From NCBI RefSeq assembly GCF_029407905.1, contig NC_073628.1, positions 18,753,501 to 18,817,500 on the forward strand: DNA of 64,000 bases. The letters are read 5' to 3'. The DNA is from Bubalus kerabau. Lineage: Eukaryota > Chordata > Mammalia > Artiodactyla > Bovidae. The position numbers were made by a program, and so were the translations under genes. Positions 12,501 to 22,816 of this stretch are shown here, in pieces; position 1 is the stretch's first letter, and every line of letters starts with the position of its first letter. The notes beneath the pieces are model-generated. The model saw nothing but the letters and a program-made list of their open reading frames with translations, had not been told where the DNA came from and searched no databases.

Positions 12501-13691
12501 TGGCGAGGAGACAAGGATCCCTGCTGGAGCAGTGCTCATGATATAGGATGGCTGAGGGAGGGACATGCCCTCAGGGGCTGGGGTTCAGCCTCCACCTGGG
12601 GCCATGATATCTCGAGACATCCTGGGGGGCCAGTTGTGGAAGGGCACCCAAAGTCCGCCGAGGATGTGCTCATGGGGGGACCAGTCTCCCCGAGTCACAC
12701 CACAGCTGCACACCACCCCCCCACCAACAGTCCTGACCCAAGACCATTCTGCTGCCAGGGAGGTGGGCTTCCGGTCACACTCTGCCAGAGCACAAGCAGG
12801 AAGACACTGGGGCCAGATGCGGCCCTAGACCTGGGGGCTCAGTCTTCACTGGGCTGAGGTCACAGAGGCCAGAGTCCACAGGCCTCCAGGAGAGCCTTGT
12901 TAAGCCCTCTGAAGGCTGGCAGAAGGGCGTTAATCCTCGCCTGTGCCGCTGGCCAGAGTTCCGGATCTCATTAGCATTTACAGAAGTTGAATTAATCCTC
13001 CCTTGATAATCTGGTGCTTATTGATTTTCATTTTTAACTCTTATTTGATGAAGACAAATTGTCTTCCAAAGTACAGATTTTCCCAGGGAGGCCAAGGAAG
13101 GGGAGATAGGGAACGTGGGCATTTAGAGGGCACCAAAGACTCTTGTGGCCAAGTTAGCGGGTCCTGGGAGAAGGACAGGACATCAAAGTGGCCAGAGTCA
13201 ATTCAACTGAGACAGAGGGGAGCCCCACAGGGGACCTAGAGACCTAAATCCCTAAGGCCCTGGTTAGGACCACCTGAGCTCATGGGGGCAGTTCTGATTC
13301 ATCTTTATCACAAGTAAGTTAAAAATAATGTCAGTAGCCCACGGCCTGCGGAGAGGAGGGGACATTTTGAGACGCGAATGAAGGGTGACGTACCAAAGAC
13401 TGGCAGGAGGTGCAGCTCCTAAACCAGGAGCAAGTCTGGCCCAAGACCTTGGGGGGCAGGGGTATGCCCCGTCCCCTCACCTCTCAGGACCTGCCACAAT
13501 GGAGCTGCCTGTTCTCAAGGCCAGAGCCACAGTGGCCACACAGCAGCCAGTGCCCCACGGTCACCAATGATGCAGTGGACAGGCTTGGTGCTAGACGATG
13601 TGGCTCCAACTAGAGCTCAGGCATGTCCCAGTGGCAGGAGCTGGATGCTTTGCAGGCCATGGGGCCTCAGCTAAGGTGTGTCACGGGTACA
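9527..13691. other. Single-copy DNA, no gene recognised
   Basis: Mostly GC-rich sequence without recognised genes. An AT-richer patch at 10470-10640 (TAATCATAGGATAATGATGA region) stands out from its surroundings. At about 11000-11100 there is a weak L2/MIR-like trace. Confidence 0.5.
12925..13075. promoter_or_regulatory. Candidate conserved non-coding element with paired TAATCC sites
   Basis: This AT-rich island sits in GC-rich surroundings. It contains TAATCC (the OTX/CRX bicoid-type homeodomain word) at 12931-12936 and again at 12993-12998, plus CATTAGCATT and TTGATAATC. No repeat family is recognisable. Function is inferred only from motif density and composition contrast. Confidence 0.3.
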
Positions 13692-13881
13692 ATGGGCTTC
13701 CCTGGTGGCTTAGCTAGTAACGAATCCACCTGCAAGGCAGGAGACCTGGGTTCGATCCCTGGGTTGGGAAGATCCCGTGGTAAAGGGAAAGGCTACTCAC
13801 TCCAGTATTCTGGCCTGGAGAATTCCATGGACTGTATAGTCCATGGGGTTGAAAGAGTTGAACTTGACTGAGTGACTTTCA
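13692..13881 (+). mobile_element. Full-length Bov-tA SINE
   Basis: Complete tRNA-like head (GGGCTTCCCTGGTGGCTTAG, GGTTCGATCCCTGGGTTGGG) and BovB-derived tail ending in TTGACTGAGTGACTTTC. The 6-bp duplication GGTACA flanks it at 13686-13691 and 13882-13887. Confidence 0.95.
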
Positions 13882-14053
13882 GGTACAGCAGGCGGTGAGG
13901 ACCTGCACAGGTCAGGTCTCAGCAATTCAGCCACCATCATCTTCTTCCTTCGTTCCTTCATCATCTGCTTCCCTCAGAAGATAAGATTCACTGGGTAGAG
14001 AAATTGGTTTAAATTATGATAGTTCAAACTGTTGACTGGACATTTCGTCTAAA

Positions 14054-14271
14054 GTGTTAAAATGTTAGTGGTTCAATAGTGTCTGACTCTTTGCGAACCC
14101 ATGAACTATATAGCCCACCAGGCTCCTCTGTCCATGAGATTCTTCAGGCAAGAATACTGGAGTGGGTTGCCATTTCCTTCTCTGGGGGACCTTCCTGACC
14201 CAGGGATCGAACCTGGGTGTCCTGCATTACAGGCAGATTCTATACTGTCTGAGCCACCAGGGAATCCCCAT
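14054..14271 (-). mobile_element. Bov-tA SINE, minus strand
   Basis: Plus-strand reading gives the reversed element: TGTCTGACTCTTTGCGAACC, then GGAGTGGGTTGCCATTTCCT, then GAGCCACCAGGGAATCCCC. TCTAAA at about 14048 and again just past the right end may be the remaining target duplication. Confidence 0.92.
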
Positions 14272-14924
14272 CTCATCTAAATCAGGTGCCCTTATTCTGC
14301 AGAAATATCTGGGGTCCTTGGAATATATATTAAATTCCCAACTCTTACCCACACAGAGCTTGAAAACCAAGGAGGGCTGTTACAGACACTGAGGAAGCAG
14401 AAGATGGACTCTCATCCACGTGCATGGCCCAGACTCAGTCCTTCCAGGAGCAGAGGCCAGATGGGAGGATGAAGTCTGCCATCTTGCATCTTCTGCCCAG
14501 ATGAGGAAACTGGAATTCAGGTGAGCCAGATGACTTGGCCCTGCCTGGACCCGGCTAGGGTTCTAAGCATGCCCATTGCTATTGGCCCAGGGCCCTGGTG
14601 GCTGCTTCTCAGCCGGGATATGCAGCAGGAAGACCTCAGTCCAGCAAAGAGGCTGGACCAGAGGCCTCACTGAGTCACCCAGTGGCTGGGCCCCTCGAGA
14701 CCATGCTCTTGGCTCCAGCTTCTCTGAGTCCACCGACTTGCTTATTAGCACAGACTCCACCTACTCCTCACCTGTGCCCCTCAGCCTTCAGCCTCAGGCC
14801 AGGCAGGCTCCAGGGAGGGCAGGACCTTTCTCCACAAGAAAATTATCACCTCTTACTCCTGGTGAGGGGACCAGCTGATGGGGAAGGCTGCTTCAACCCC
14901 CCAGTCAAAACAGCTCTGTAAAAT

Positions 14925-15080
14925 GAGCTGTGACAAAATTGTCACATTAGATGTATCTGAATAAAGCCAGCCAGGCAGCTGGCAGAACACAATTTTACAT
15001 CATTTTGACAGCCTGCATTAAGAAGCTGCAGGCGCCACTGGGAAATTACCTCCAAACTCAGCCCAAATTATAGCCACTGC
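14925..15080. promoter_or_regulatory. Candidate conserved non-coding element with TALE-type sites
   Basis: An AT-rich island contains the dyad TGACAAAATTGTCA at 14931-14944 (TGACAA and TTGTCA arms two bases apart) and TGACAG at 15006-15011. TGACA/TGACAG is the core recognised by TALE homeodomain proteins (MEIS, TGIF). Nearby are AATTTTACATCATTTTGACA and a CAGCTG E-box. No repeat match. Enhancer function is an inference. Confidence 0.3.
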
Positions 15081-15711
15081 AGTACGCTCAGCCTTCGAGG
15101 GGCGAGAGGCTGCCCAGGACAGGGACAGCAGAGGACAGACGTCTTCCTCTCCTGTCCCCCTACACAGCTGGGCGTGGATGGAGCCATGCTGCCTGGTGGG
15201 GAGAAAAATGGGAAAAGAGGCCTTAGTGCAGTTTGGGGCATTTAAAACACAAAATACAACTCAGTGAATGTCGAAGCTCTTATTGGCTTGATTCAAAGAT
15301 TCATGAATCAGCTGCATCCATCAGCAGACAGAAAGGGGCTCCGAGAAGCAAAATGAAGGACTTCTGCAGGCAGGAGGCAGGGAAGACAGTCACCAGGACA
15401 CATGTTGGCTGAGGCAAGATCACCCTCCTTTGAGGGTGAGGTGCAAGGGTCCACCCAGCAGACTGCCTCCCGAGTGCTGACCAGGTCACTCCAGATGCAC
15501 TGGGTCAGGAGTCCACTCCCAGAGAGACTGAAACGTTTAGTGAGGTATGAAGGCTCGGTTTGGTGATGGGGCGTAAGCACATGAGACTCCACTGCAGGCC
15601 TGTTGTCCTGTTTCTGACAGGGGAGACCGTCTTCCTTCCACCTCACCAGGGGCCTCTGGGCTTGCACTTCTGTCTGGTCTCCTAGGTGAGCTTCCCAGGA
15701 AACACAGTGGA

Positions 15712-15775
15712 TAAGGGAGGGAAAGAAAGAAGCAAGGAAGGAAGGAGGGAAGAAAGGGAGGGAGAGAGGGTGGGA
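15712..15775 (+). repeat. Purine-rich (GGAA/GGGA)n low-complexity tract
   Basis: About 60 bases consist almost only of G and A (for example GGAAGGAAGGAGGGAAGAAA). Such homopurine tracts are simple-repeat derived and can form triplex DNA. Confidence 0.85.
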
Positions 15776-16026
15776 GTCACCAACATCCAGGAGCAACCAG
15801 ATTTATTAATTGCTCCAACAGCCTGTGCTTAACGGTCCAGGATGGCCTTCTCCAGAAGTAACCATTCTTACAGGCTTAAAGCCTGTAAGGGAATCTGTGC
15901 GTTTTGTATTTTCCCAAGGGGGAGCTCTGATGGCCAGAGCCTTCTGTCCCCTGGAAGGGGGAGGAAGTGACAGCTAGGACCTCAGACTTCCTGTGGATGC
16001 CCAGCCTTGAAATGAGGCGGCACGGT

Positions 16027-16049
16027 GGGTGGGGTGGGGTGGGGGTGGG
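16027..16049 (+). other. Predicted G-quadruplex motif
   Basis: Five G-runs of 3, 4, 4, 5 and 3 bases are separated by single T bases. Single-base loops give the most stable quadruplex class. It lies about 60-90 bases upstream of a candidate conserved element at 16105. Confidence 0.8.
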
Positions 16050-16104
16050 AGAGGCAGGCTGGGCCTGTAGAGACTTGGAGAGGGGGGCTGAAGGGTGTGT
16101 GGCT

Positions 16105-16215
16105 CTGAATATTCATGGCACTAATTAAGCAACAGCTAATTGGAAAATGCTGGATTTTATTAAGACCTCAGACTTATATCATTGGAACAGTCACCGACAT
16201 TGTAACAATCATCTA
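16105..16215. promoter_or_regulatory. Candidate conserved non-coding element rich in TAAT cores
   Basis: AT-rich island with TAATTA at 16122-16127 and a second CTAATTGG at 16135-16143, preceded by AATATTCATG and followed by TTTTATTAAGACC. Homeodomain-type TAAT words are dense and no repeat family is seen. Proposed as an enhancer only from motif density. Confidence 0.3.
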
Positions 16216-16862
16216 ATGGGCACTTTGGGTTCTTTCCAGAGTTTCTTCCCTCTCTCCCTGGCTGTTAATGTGCAGGAGAGAGCGCGGCTGTGAGCAGACT
16301 AAGCAGAGGGAGCCGGCTTTATGGCTGGAAAGAAGGCTGGTCCTTCCCCCTCCCCCACCACAGAGTCCTGAGATGTGGGAGGCAGGGAGGTACACAGAAG
16401 GAAGAGGTTGGGGGGAGGAGTCCAGACCCAGCGAAACTGTTTGCACTCAGCAGTCAATAAAGATTGGTGCCAATGGTCATACAAAATGGCCTTGGGGTGG
16501 AGTCACACTGGACCCAGCCACCTCCCTGCCCCTGGGAGGGAGCTTCTCACAGCCAGTGTCAAGCCAAAGCCCAGAAAACAGCTCGGTATTTGGGGCAAAC
16601 TCCTGTCTACTAGTTTAATTTCCCTACTCTGAAGACAGAAAGAGATGCCACTCAGAGGAAAACTGTAAAAACAGGGAAGAGTGCCTGTAGCCTCTGGGTG
16701 ATGCTACATTAGGGATAAGGCACAATTACACCTGCTCTCAGTGACACTCGAGGGGACTGGGCAGCGGAGGAAGCAGCCCAAAGGGCACAGTCCCACAAGC
16801 CCCTTCCTGGTCATTTATGAGGGTGTCAGAGCTTAAACTCATTCTGAGGTCACATCACGGGG

Positions 16863-17127
16863 CTGCTACTGCTGCTGCTAAGTCACTTCAGTCATGTCCG
16901 ACTGTGCGACCCCATAGACGGCAGTCCACCAGGCTCCCGCATCCCTGGGATTCTCCAGGCAAGAACACTGGAGAGGGTTGCCATTTCCTTCTCCAATGCA
17001 TGAAAGTGAAAAGTGAAAGTGAAGTCGCTCAGTCGTGTCCAACTCTTAGCAACCCCATGGACTGCAGCCCACCAGGCTCCTCTGTCCATGGGATTTTCCA
17101 GGCAAGAGTACTGGAGTGGGATGCCAT
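16863..17127 (-). mobile_element. Bov-A2 SINE (dimeric), minus strand
   Basis: Plus-strand reading starts with the complement of the CAG-rich tail (GCTGCTACTGCTGCTGCTAA) and shows two Bov-A monomers: one around CCCATAGACGGCAGTCCACC, the second around CCCATGGACTGCAGCCCACC. They are joined by the linker GCATGAAAGTGAAAAGTG. Dimeric Bov-A2 is typical of bovids. Confidence 0.93.
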
Positions 17128-18002
17128 TGTAATAAATGTCTAGTTAGAGAACCAAAAATGGACATCAGCGTCAGGGAAAACACCTCGAACACCCTGCAGA
17201 GCAGAACAGCCTTGGTCCCCAGCAGCCCTGGCCCCTAACACACAGAGAGCAGCTGAAGGACCCTGAGCTGTGAGGGGGCGCGGGGCTGCTCCAAGGACAT
17301 TCCCTTCGCCTGCGTGCCGCCAGGGCCTTCATCCACAGCCCCGCCGGCCCGGCCCGGCCCAGCCCAGCACAGTCCACGGGCCCCTCACACTCGGCCTGCG
17401 GGTGAGTCCTCTCAGGGTGGGAGGTCTCCCCTGGCAGGCAGGAAGGCCCTGTGAGGATGAGATGGACCCCAGCTCCCCTCTCAGGCAAGGTGCTCCCAAC
17501 CAGGGGACAAAGTCAGGCAGGACAGCAAGAGCCTCAAGAAGGACTCTGTGTCTTGTTTTGTTTGTGATCATTTGCTCAGTCATGTCCGACTCTTTGCCAC
17601 CCTTTGGACTGTATCCTGCCAAGCTCCTCTGTCTTTCAGGCAAGAATACTGGAGAGGGTAAGGGGACTTTTTCATGGGTAAAGGAACACGAGAGGCCTGA
17701 ATTCTGATAATACCCCATTGGTTTGCTTTAAAAAAAAAAAAAACTGTTAAGAAAAGGTTTCTTTTTATTGACAAGGGAAAAGGCAAGTTGGAGAGCTGCA
17801 TTTTTTTGTGTGTGTGTGTGCAGATTAAAAGTAAATAATACATTCATTTAAGCTTTCTCCCATCGATTTGCTCTTAGGAAACTCTTAATTCTCGTTCGGG
17901 AGAAAACTTTTATGTTTGTCCTATGGAATCTAGATTCAGGGCGCTGCTATCTCTGGCTCTCTGCCCGGGTGCCTTCACCCTCTAGAACCAAAGGGAGCTT
18001 GT
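17128..18002. other. Single-copy DNA with a SINE fragment
   Basis: No gene recognised. 17330-17370 is a short GC-rich patch (CCGGCCCGGCCCGGCCC). There is an A-run near 17729-17743 and a TG-run near 17808-17820. Confidence 0.5.
17563..17660 (-). mobile_element. Partial Bov-tA-type SINE, minus strand
   Basis: Only the tail half is visible: CAGTCATGTCCGACTCTTTG, then CTCCTCTGTCTTTCAGGCAA and AATACTGGAGAGGG. The tRNA-like head complement is absent, so the copy is 5' truncated. Confidence 0.85.
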
Positions 18003-19015
18003 TGGTGAGGACATGGAGCAAAGGGAACCCTCGTGCACTGTGGGTGGGGATGTAAGTTGGTGCAGCCACTGTGGAAAACAGAATGGAGGTTCTTCAGAGA
18101 ATTGAAAATAAAATCGCTATACAATCCAGCAGTTCCACTTCTGGGTATTTACCCAAAGAAAACAAAAACACTGACAGGCTTCCCTGGTGGCTCAGCTGGT
18201 AAAGAATCCGCCCACAGTGAGGGAGACCTGGGTTGGATCCCTGGGTTGGGAAAATTCCCTAGAGGAGGGAAAGGTTACCCACATTCCAGTATTCTGGCCT
18301 GGAGAATTCCATGGACTATATAGTCCGTGGGGTCACAAAGAGTCGGACAAGACTGAGTGACTTTCACTTCAATTTGAAAAAAAAAATCTGCACATCTATG
18401 TCTATTGCAGCACTATTTACAATAGCTAAGACATGGAAGCAGCCTAAATATTCATCTATGGGTGAAAAAATAAAGAAGTGGCATATATATGTATACATAC
18501 ACACACACACAGTGGAATATTATTCAGCAATAAAAAGCAGTAAATTTCCCATTTGCAGCGACATAGATGGTCCTTGAGGTCATTACGCTCAGTAAAATGT
18601 CAGAGAAAGATAATACTGTGTGATCTCATTTATATATAGAATTGAAAAAAAAGAAGTTCATACATTCAGAGAACAGACGTGATTCCTAGAGTTGGGGGAA
18701 GGGAAAGGGGTGAGGAGTTGTGAAACAGGTAAAGAACATCAAAAGATACAAACTTCCAGTTATAAGATAAGTCATGGAGATGTGCAGAATGGCAACTATA
18801 GTTAATAACATTATTTTTCATATTTGAAAGTTGCTAAAAGAGTAAATTTTTAAAGTTCTCATCACAAGAAAAAAAGTTTTTTGTAGTGATGCATGGTGAC
18901 AGAGGTTAACTAGGCTGGCTGTGTAAACATTTTGCGATGTACACAAATATCAAATCATTATGCTGTACACCTGAAACTAATATAATGTTATACATCAATT
19001 ATAATTAACTTTGCA
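18003..19015 (+). mobile_element. L1 LINE 3' end, split by a Bov-tA
   Basis: The left part (18003-18177) encodes the C-terminal L1 ORF2 signature, with residues KLVQPLWKTEWRF and NPAVPLLGIYPK. After the Bov-tA at 18178-18382 the L1 resumes with SIAALFTIAKTWKQPKYSS and SAVEYYSAI-like residues (VEYYSAIKS). It then continues through the 3' UTR to the 'gtacacctgaaact' region near 18965. This is a 5'-truncated, old mammalian L1 (L1M-like by its 3' UTR). Confidence 0.88.
18178..18382 (+). mobile_element. Bov-tA SINE inserted in L1
   Basis: Complete element from GGCTTCCCTGGTGGCTCAGC to GACTGAGTGACTTTCACTTC, inside the L1 ORF2 C-terminal coding region. The L1 reading resumes directly after it, so the SINE is the younger insertion. 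Confidence 0.93.
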
Positions 19016-19851
19016 AAGGATAACAAGTGATGGCTAGATGGGTTGATGGATGGATGGGTGTAGAGACCATCATGAATAGGGGTGATTGATGCAGAGACAC
19101 AGTGCGAGGTGGAGCCTGTGAGGCGCTGAGCTGATGCACAGCACTGAACTTACAGGAAAGTCCGGCCTCGCTGCCGTGAGGACTCAGGCTGTAGGCCCAG
19201 CAGCAGGTCAGTGACACTGGCCGGGAAATGAGGGGCTTCTGTGCCCCTGAGCCCAGTGCCAGAAAGATAGTTGGGGAGGGGCCCCACCAGAGAAGGCAGC
19301 CACCTGGACCGCGCACAGAGTGGCGGAGCAGCCGCGGCACCTGGCACGGCCGGTGCAGGTCCAGCTCCGGGGGACACCCAGGCCCACATCCACACCATCC
19401 TCACTTCGGGCCTCTACCCAGAGCCAGTGCCCCCGGCCACCAGGCCGCCTCTGAGAGCCCTATGCAGAGAAAGGCCATTGTTTTCCAAACTTCTTCCTCC
19501 GTCCTGCATGTGACCTCACTTCCCTGAGAGGAGGTGGCTTTGTGGGTGCAGGACCGCTAGGAGACCAGCCTCCCAGCAGCCTCGCTCCTGGCCTCCCACC
19601 CAGGCTCTGCCATGGCCATGAACCTGCTCCCGGACACAGGCAGCCTTGCCCACGGCGGGGCTCGCTGTGACCCCTGAGCAGCAAGGACCTCTGAGTCAGC
19701 TGTCCTCCCCTATGCAGCGAGAAGAGCCCCGCGGACAGCCCCGCCCCCGGCGCCTAACCACCCCTCACCCCACTCCCTGCAGTAGGCAGGCATCAGGGGA
19801 CCCCAGGTACCATGCAGGGGTCCAACATGACACAATGCCCAAAAGGAACCA

Positions 19852-19868
19852 GGGTGGGGTGGGGTGGG
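19852..19868 (+). other. Predicted G-quadruplex motif
   Basis: GGGTGGGGTGGGGTGGG: four G-runs with single-T loops on the plus strand. Confidence 0.85.
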
Positions 19869-20029
19869 CATGAAGCCATAGCTGGCCCACTTCTCTGTGA
19901 GTTGACCATCAACACTGAAAGGCCTGGGCAGCCTCCTCCAGACTCCCTGAGTCACAGCAACCCACCCGGGGGGAGAACAGGGCGGGCAACAGTCCCCAGA
20001 AGGGGGCTGTGAGATACAGCTGCCCGTGT

Positions 20030-20051
20030 CCCACCCCCCACCCCCACCCCC
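20030..20051 (-). other. Predicted G-quadruplex motif, minus strand
   Basis: Four C-runs of 3, 6, 5 and 5 bases separated by single A bases on the plus strand, so the G-quadruplex would form on the minus strand. It is under 200 bases from the plus-strand motif at 19852. Confidence 0.85.
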
Positions 20052-20653
20052 TGCACTGTCCTCCATCTCCCTGGTCTCTTCCTCTGAGGTTTCACGTGGC
20101 AGGCTTTGGCTGCTCACCTCACTGTCTGGCCGCCTCCCCACCAGCCTGAGTCACCATGACCCAGCTGCCCCCTCCAGCAGGCTCTGTCCCCACAGCCGCC
20201 TCTCCCTGGAAGTGACACAGCTCTGCTACATCACCGTATGCAGCTCAGGCAGCACTGGCGTCCTTGAGGAACTTGTCTTGCTGCAGTGCACGCGTGGCTG
20301 TCCCCCACCCTCTGCAGCTCCCTCCAGGCGCTGTGGCCACCCAGCTCATCCACCCACATCCCCAGCATCAGGGGGAACCCTGTGTCACCCCAGCCATGGT
20401 GCACCCTGTGCACAACCTTGGCAAACTTCTGACCCTCCCTGAGGCTGCCCTCTCATCTGTGAAACAGCCATGATAGTGCATCTTTTTTGGCTAGCCTCAT
20501 GAGGCTACCAGAAGTGAAATGAGATCATGTGTGGATTTGCTAAGCATCATTTAAAAATGGTTTTTACTGTATGACAATGCACCCCACATCTGATCACCAC
20601 CAGGTGGAGCGGGGGCAGTTTTATGCCTCAGGACTGTCACCTCCCACTTTCGC

Positions 20654-20728
20654 CATGACTTACCCCAACAAACTCAGCTTCAGCATGACTTACCCCAACA
20701 TGACTTATCCCAACAAGCTCAGCTCCAC
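20654..20728 (+). repeat. Short local tandem duplication
   Basis: The word CATGACTTACCCCAACA occurs with small changes three times in a row, and 'aactcagctt'/'agctcagctc' follows the first and third copies. The pattern looks like a recent slippage or unequal-exchange duplication of a ~30-base unit with one partial copy. Confidence 0.75.
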
Positions 20729-20770
20729 ATGGATCCCGACCCAGGGGAAGAATATCAGGACCCTCCATGA

Positions 20771-20935
20771 CTGTGATGCTTAACTCTGTGTCAACTTGAC
20801 TGGGCACAGGATGCCCAGGTATTTGGACAACATTATTTTGGGTGTGTCCGTGACGTTTTCAGATGAGATAAACAAGTGAGTCTGCAGACTGAGTAAAGCA
20901 GATTGCCCTACCCCTAGGAGTGGGCCTCACCCAAT
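20771..20935 (+). repeat. Ancient interspersed repeat, left part
   Basis: This is the 5' part of an old mammalian repeat (GTGTCAACTTGACTGGGCAC, then GACTGAGTAAAGCAGATTGC). It stops at the provirus boundary with CCCAAT and resumes at 26246 with CAATCAGTTGAAGAGC. I know the consensus by sight as a common mammalian repeat but cannot name the family with certainty. Confidence 0.7.
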
Positions 20936-21551
20936 GGAAACCAATTGGTGTCATTACAGGGGCTCCAAAGAGCTCCAGTACCCAACCTTTATGTCTCAGT
21001 GCACAGAAGAATTCAGTGAGAGCAGTGTGGTTGATGAGAGTTGATTTATTAGACTAGGACACTTTTGAGGCTTACAAGTGAATGGGCAAGAAATGCCACC
21101 TGTACTGTAAGTTCTGAGAACTTACTGGACTATAGTTTTATAATCCAAGGAAAAGTGGGGAGGGGAGAAGACCTTCTTTGTCTTTCTGGAGTAGACGTCA
21201 TGCTTCCATCATCAACTTCTCCTCCAGGTTGGGCAGGGGAGTTTTCTTGTCTCTACATGGCCAAGCTAGGTCCACAAATTATTATTATTTTTTTTTATGT
21301 ATACAGAGAGCATGTCCTAGGGATCATTAAATCACTGAGCTCATTGGGCAGGATGTAGGTCTCATGTTACCATTGCTTTTATTGTTTGGGGGCATGTCCT
21401 CTGCTTCTGTGGCGTGGTTTTGTTGTTGAGCAAGCCTGCTTTCTCGCGTAATCATTAACTTACAGGGGTCTCCCGTATTTTTCTACTTATAATTCCCTAG
21501 TGGGATTAACTGTTTAATCACCTATTCTGTGTCTTCATTCTGTCTCTACCA
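20936..21551 (-). mobile_element. ERV 3' LTR
   Basis: In the minus orientation it starts TGGTAGAGACAGAATGAAG, has a TATAAAA box at 21136-21142 and an AATAAA signal at 21045-21050, and ends at the CAAT target duplication. It aligns over its length with the LTR at 25617-26245. Confidence 0.85.
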
Positions 21552-21562
21552 TTCCTCCCACC
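21552..21562 (-). other. Polypurine tract of the provirus
   Basis: Minus-strand GGTGGGAGGAA lies immediately upstream of the 3' LTR start, where the plus-strand primer for reverse transcription is expected. Confidence 0.65.
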
Positions 21563-21702
21563 AGGTGTTTACCCTTTTATGCTTAGAAGGGGATAAGGGG
21601 TAAAATTCTTTCAGTCATTAGCAGCTTCCAGCTGAGATGGGGCCTAGACTGCCTGGGGAAGGAGTGAACATCTGGCTAATTACCCCTTCTCTACTGGGAG
21701 AA

Positions 21703-21951
21703 GCTTCAATACTTTGTCCACCTGATGCGAACAGCCGACTCATTGGAAAAGACCCTGATTCTGGGAAAGACTGAAAGCAGGAGAAGAAGGGGACAATAGA
21801 GGATGAGAAGGTTGGGTGGCATCACCAACTCAGTGGATATGAGTTTGAGCAAGCTCCAGGAGATGGTGAAGGACAGGGAAGCCTGGGGTGCTGCAGTCCA
21901 TTAGGTCGCAAAGAGTTGGACCTGACTGAACAACTGAACAATAGCAACTGT
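21703..21951 (+). mobile_element. BovB LINE 3' fragment inside the provirus
   Basis: BovB 3' end: CCACCTGATGCGAACAGCCG, then GATGAGAAGGTTGGGTGGCA, and the tail GACCTGACTGAACAACTGAA. The 8-bp duplication TGGGAGAA flanks it at 21695-21702 and 21952-21959. It inserted after the provirus. Confidence 0.93.
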
Positions 21952-22816
21952 TGGGAGAATTTTAGTCCATGTCATTCTGGCTAGCAGAATCCTTTTAGCC
22001 CTCTTAGGTGTTGAGCATTGGAGGATGAGTCTACAAAGCATTATAAATTAAAAGAAATAAAACAGTAAGCCTCAGAAAAGTCATTAGAAGAGATTATAAC
22101 CAAAATTTTGAAGATCCAAACCATTTTCTTTCCCCAAACAGTTTCCAAGTGTGGAAGAGGATCACTTAAAGCTTCACTCTGTTTGCATTTAGTTAGGCCC
22201 AGAAACTCAGTGTTTTATATTTTAGGGTCCATTGTGTCCTTCATCTCAGTTATAGATTTAATCTGTTCCTTCATTCTTCTGTTAATATCATTTGGTGATG
22301 AGGGTGGCTTCCTTGTCCCTTGAAACACAGAGTGGCCCCTAATTTAGTTAATAAGTCCCTTTCATTGAAGAACTAGGACAATCAAGCACAAAGAGAGAGC
22401 CAAGTAGAAACAACCAGCTGTTGATGTTGCAGAAAAGGGGTCTCAGGAAAGTGTGCCCCTGTGTCTTTCCTGACACTCCCATTACTTGCAATTGTTAAAG
22501 TTTTCTTAACAACTTTATTACATATAAATATTCTTTAAATATTTCTTACAGTTGTTAACCAATCCTCCGGGTTAAAAGCAAGAAGTTTGCACCAGTGTAT
22601 ATGAGAAATTCTATCAATTTGCCCGCCATTTCAATGATGACCCGAGGCTCAGCTTTCCTTATATAGAGGCCATCTCTATACAGGGCCACTTCTGGCCTTG
22701 GGCCCTGTCAGTCTTCTGATTGTGAAACCGTCAATGGCTAAGGGGCCCCCATTGCTCACTGGCATCTGGGGCATTCCCTCTGCCAATGGCTTGGCTGTTT
22801 GCAAGGGACACATCAA

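Larger units (their letters stand above)
14272..16862. other. Single-copy DNA with candidate regulatory islands
   Basis: No gene is recognised. A MIR-like tail (CAGATGAGGAAACTGGAATT) lies near 14497-14560. Separate entries cover the candidate conserved islands, the purine tract and a G-quadruplex motif inside this stretch. Confidence 0.5.
19016..20770. other. GC-rich single-copy DNA, no gene recognised
   Basis: No recognisable coding exon. A MIR-like tail is present near 20400-20490 (CCCTCTCATCTGTGAAACAG). Two G-quadruplex motifs and a short tandem duplication are listed separately. Confidence 0.5.
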
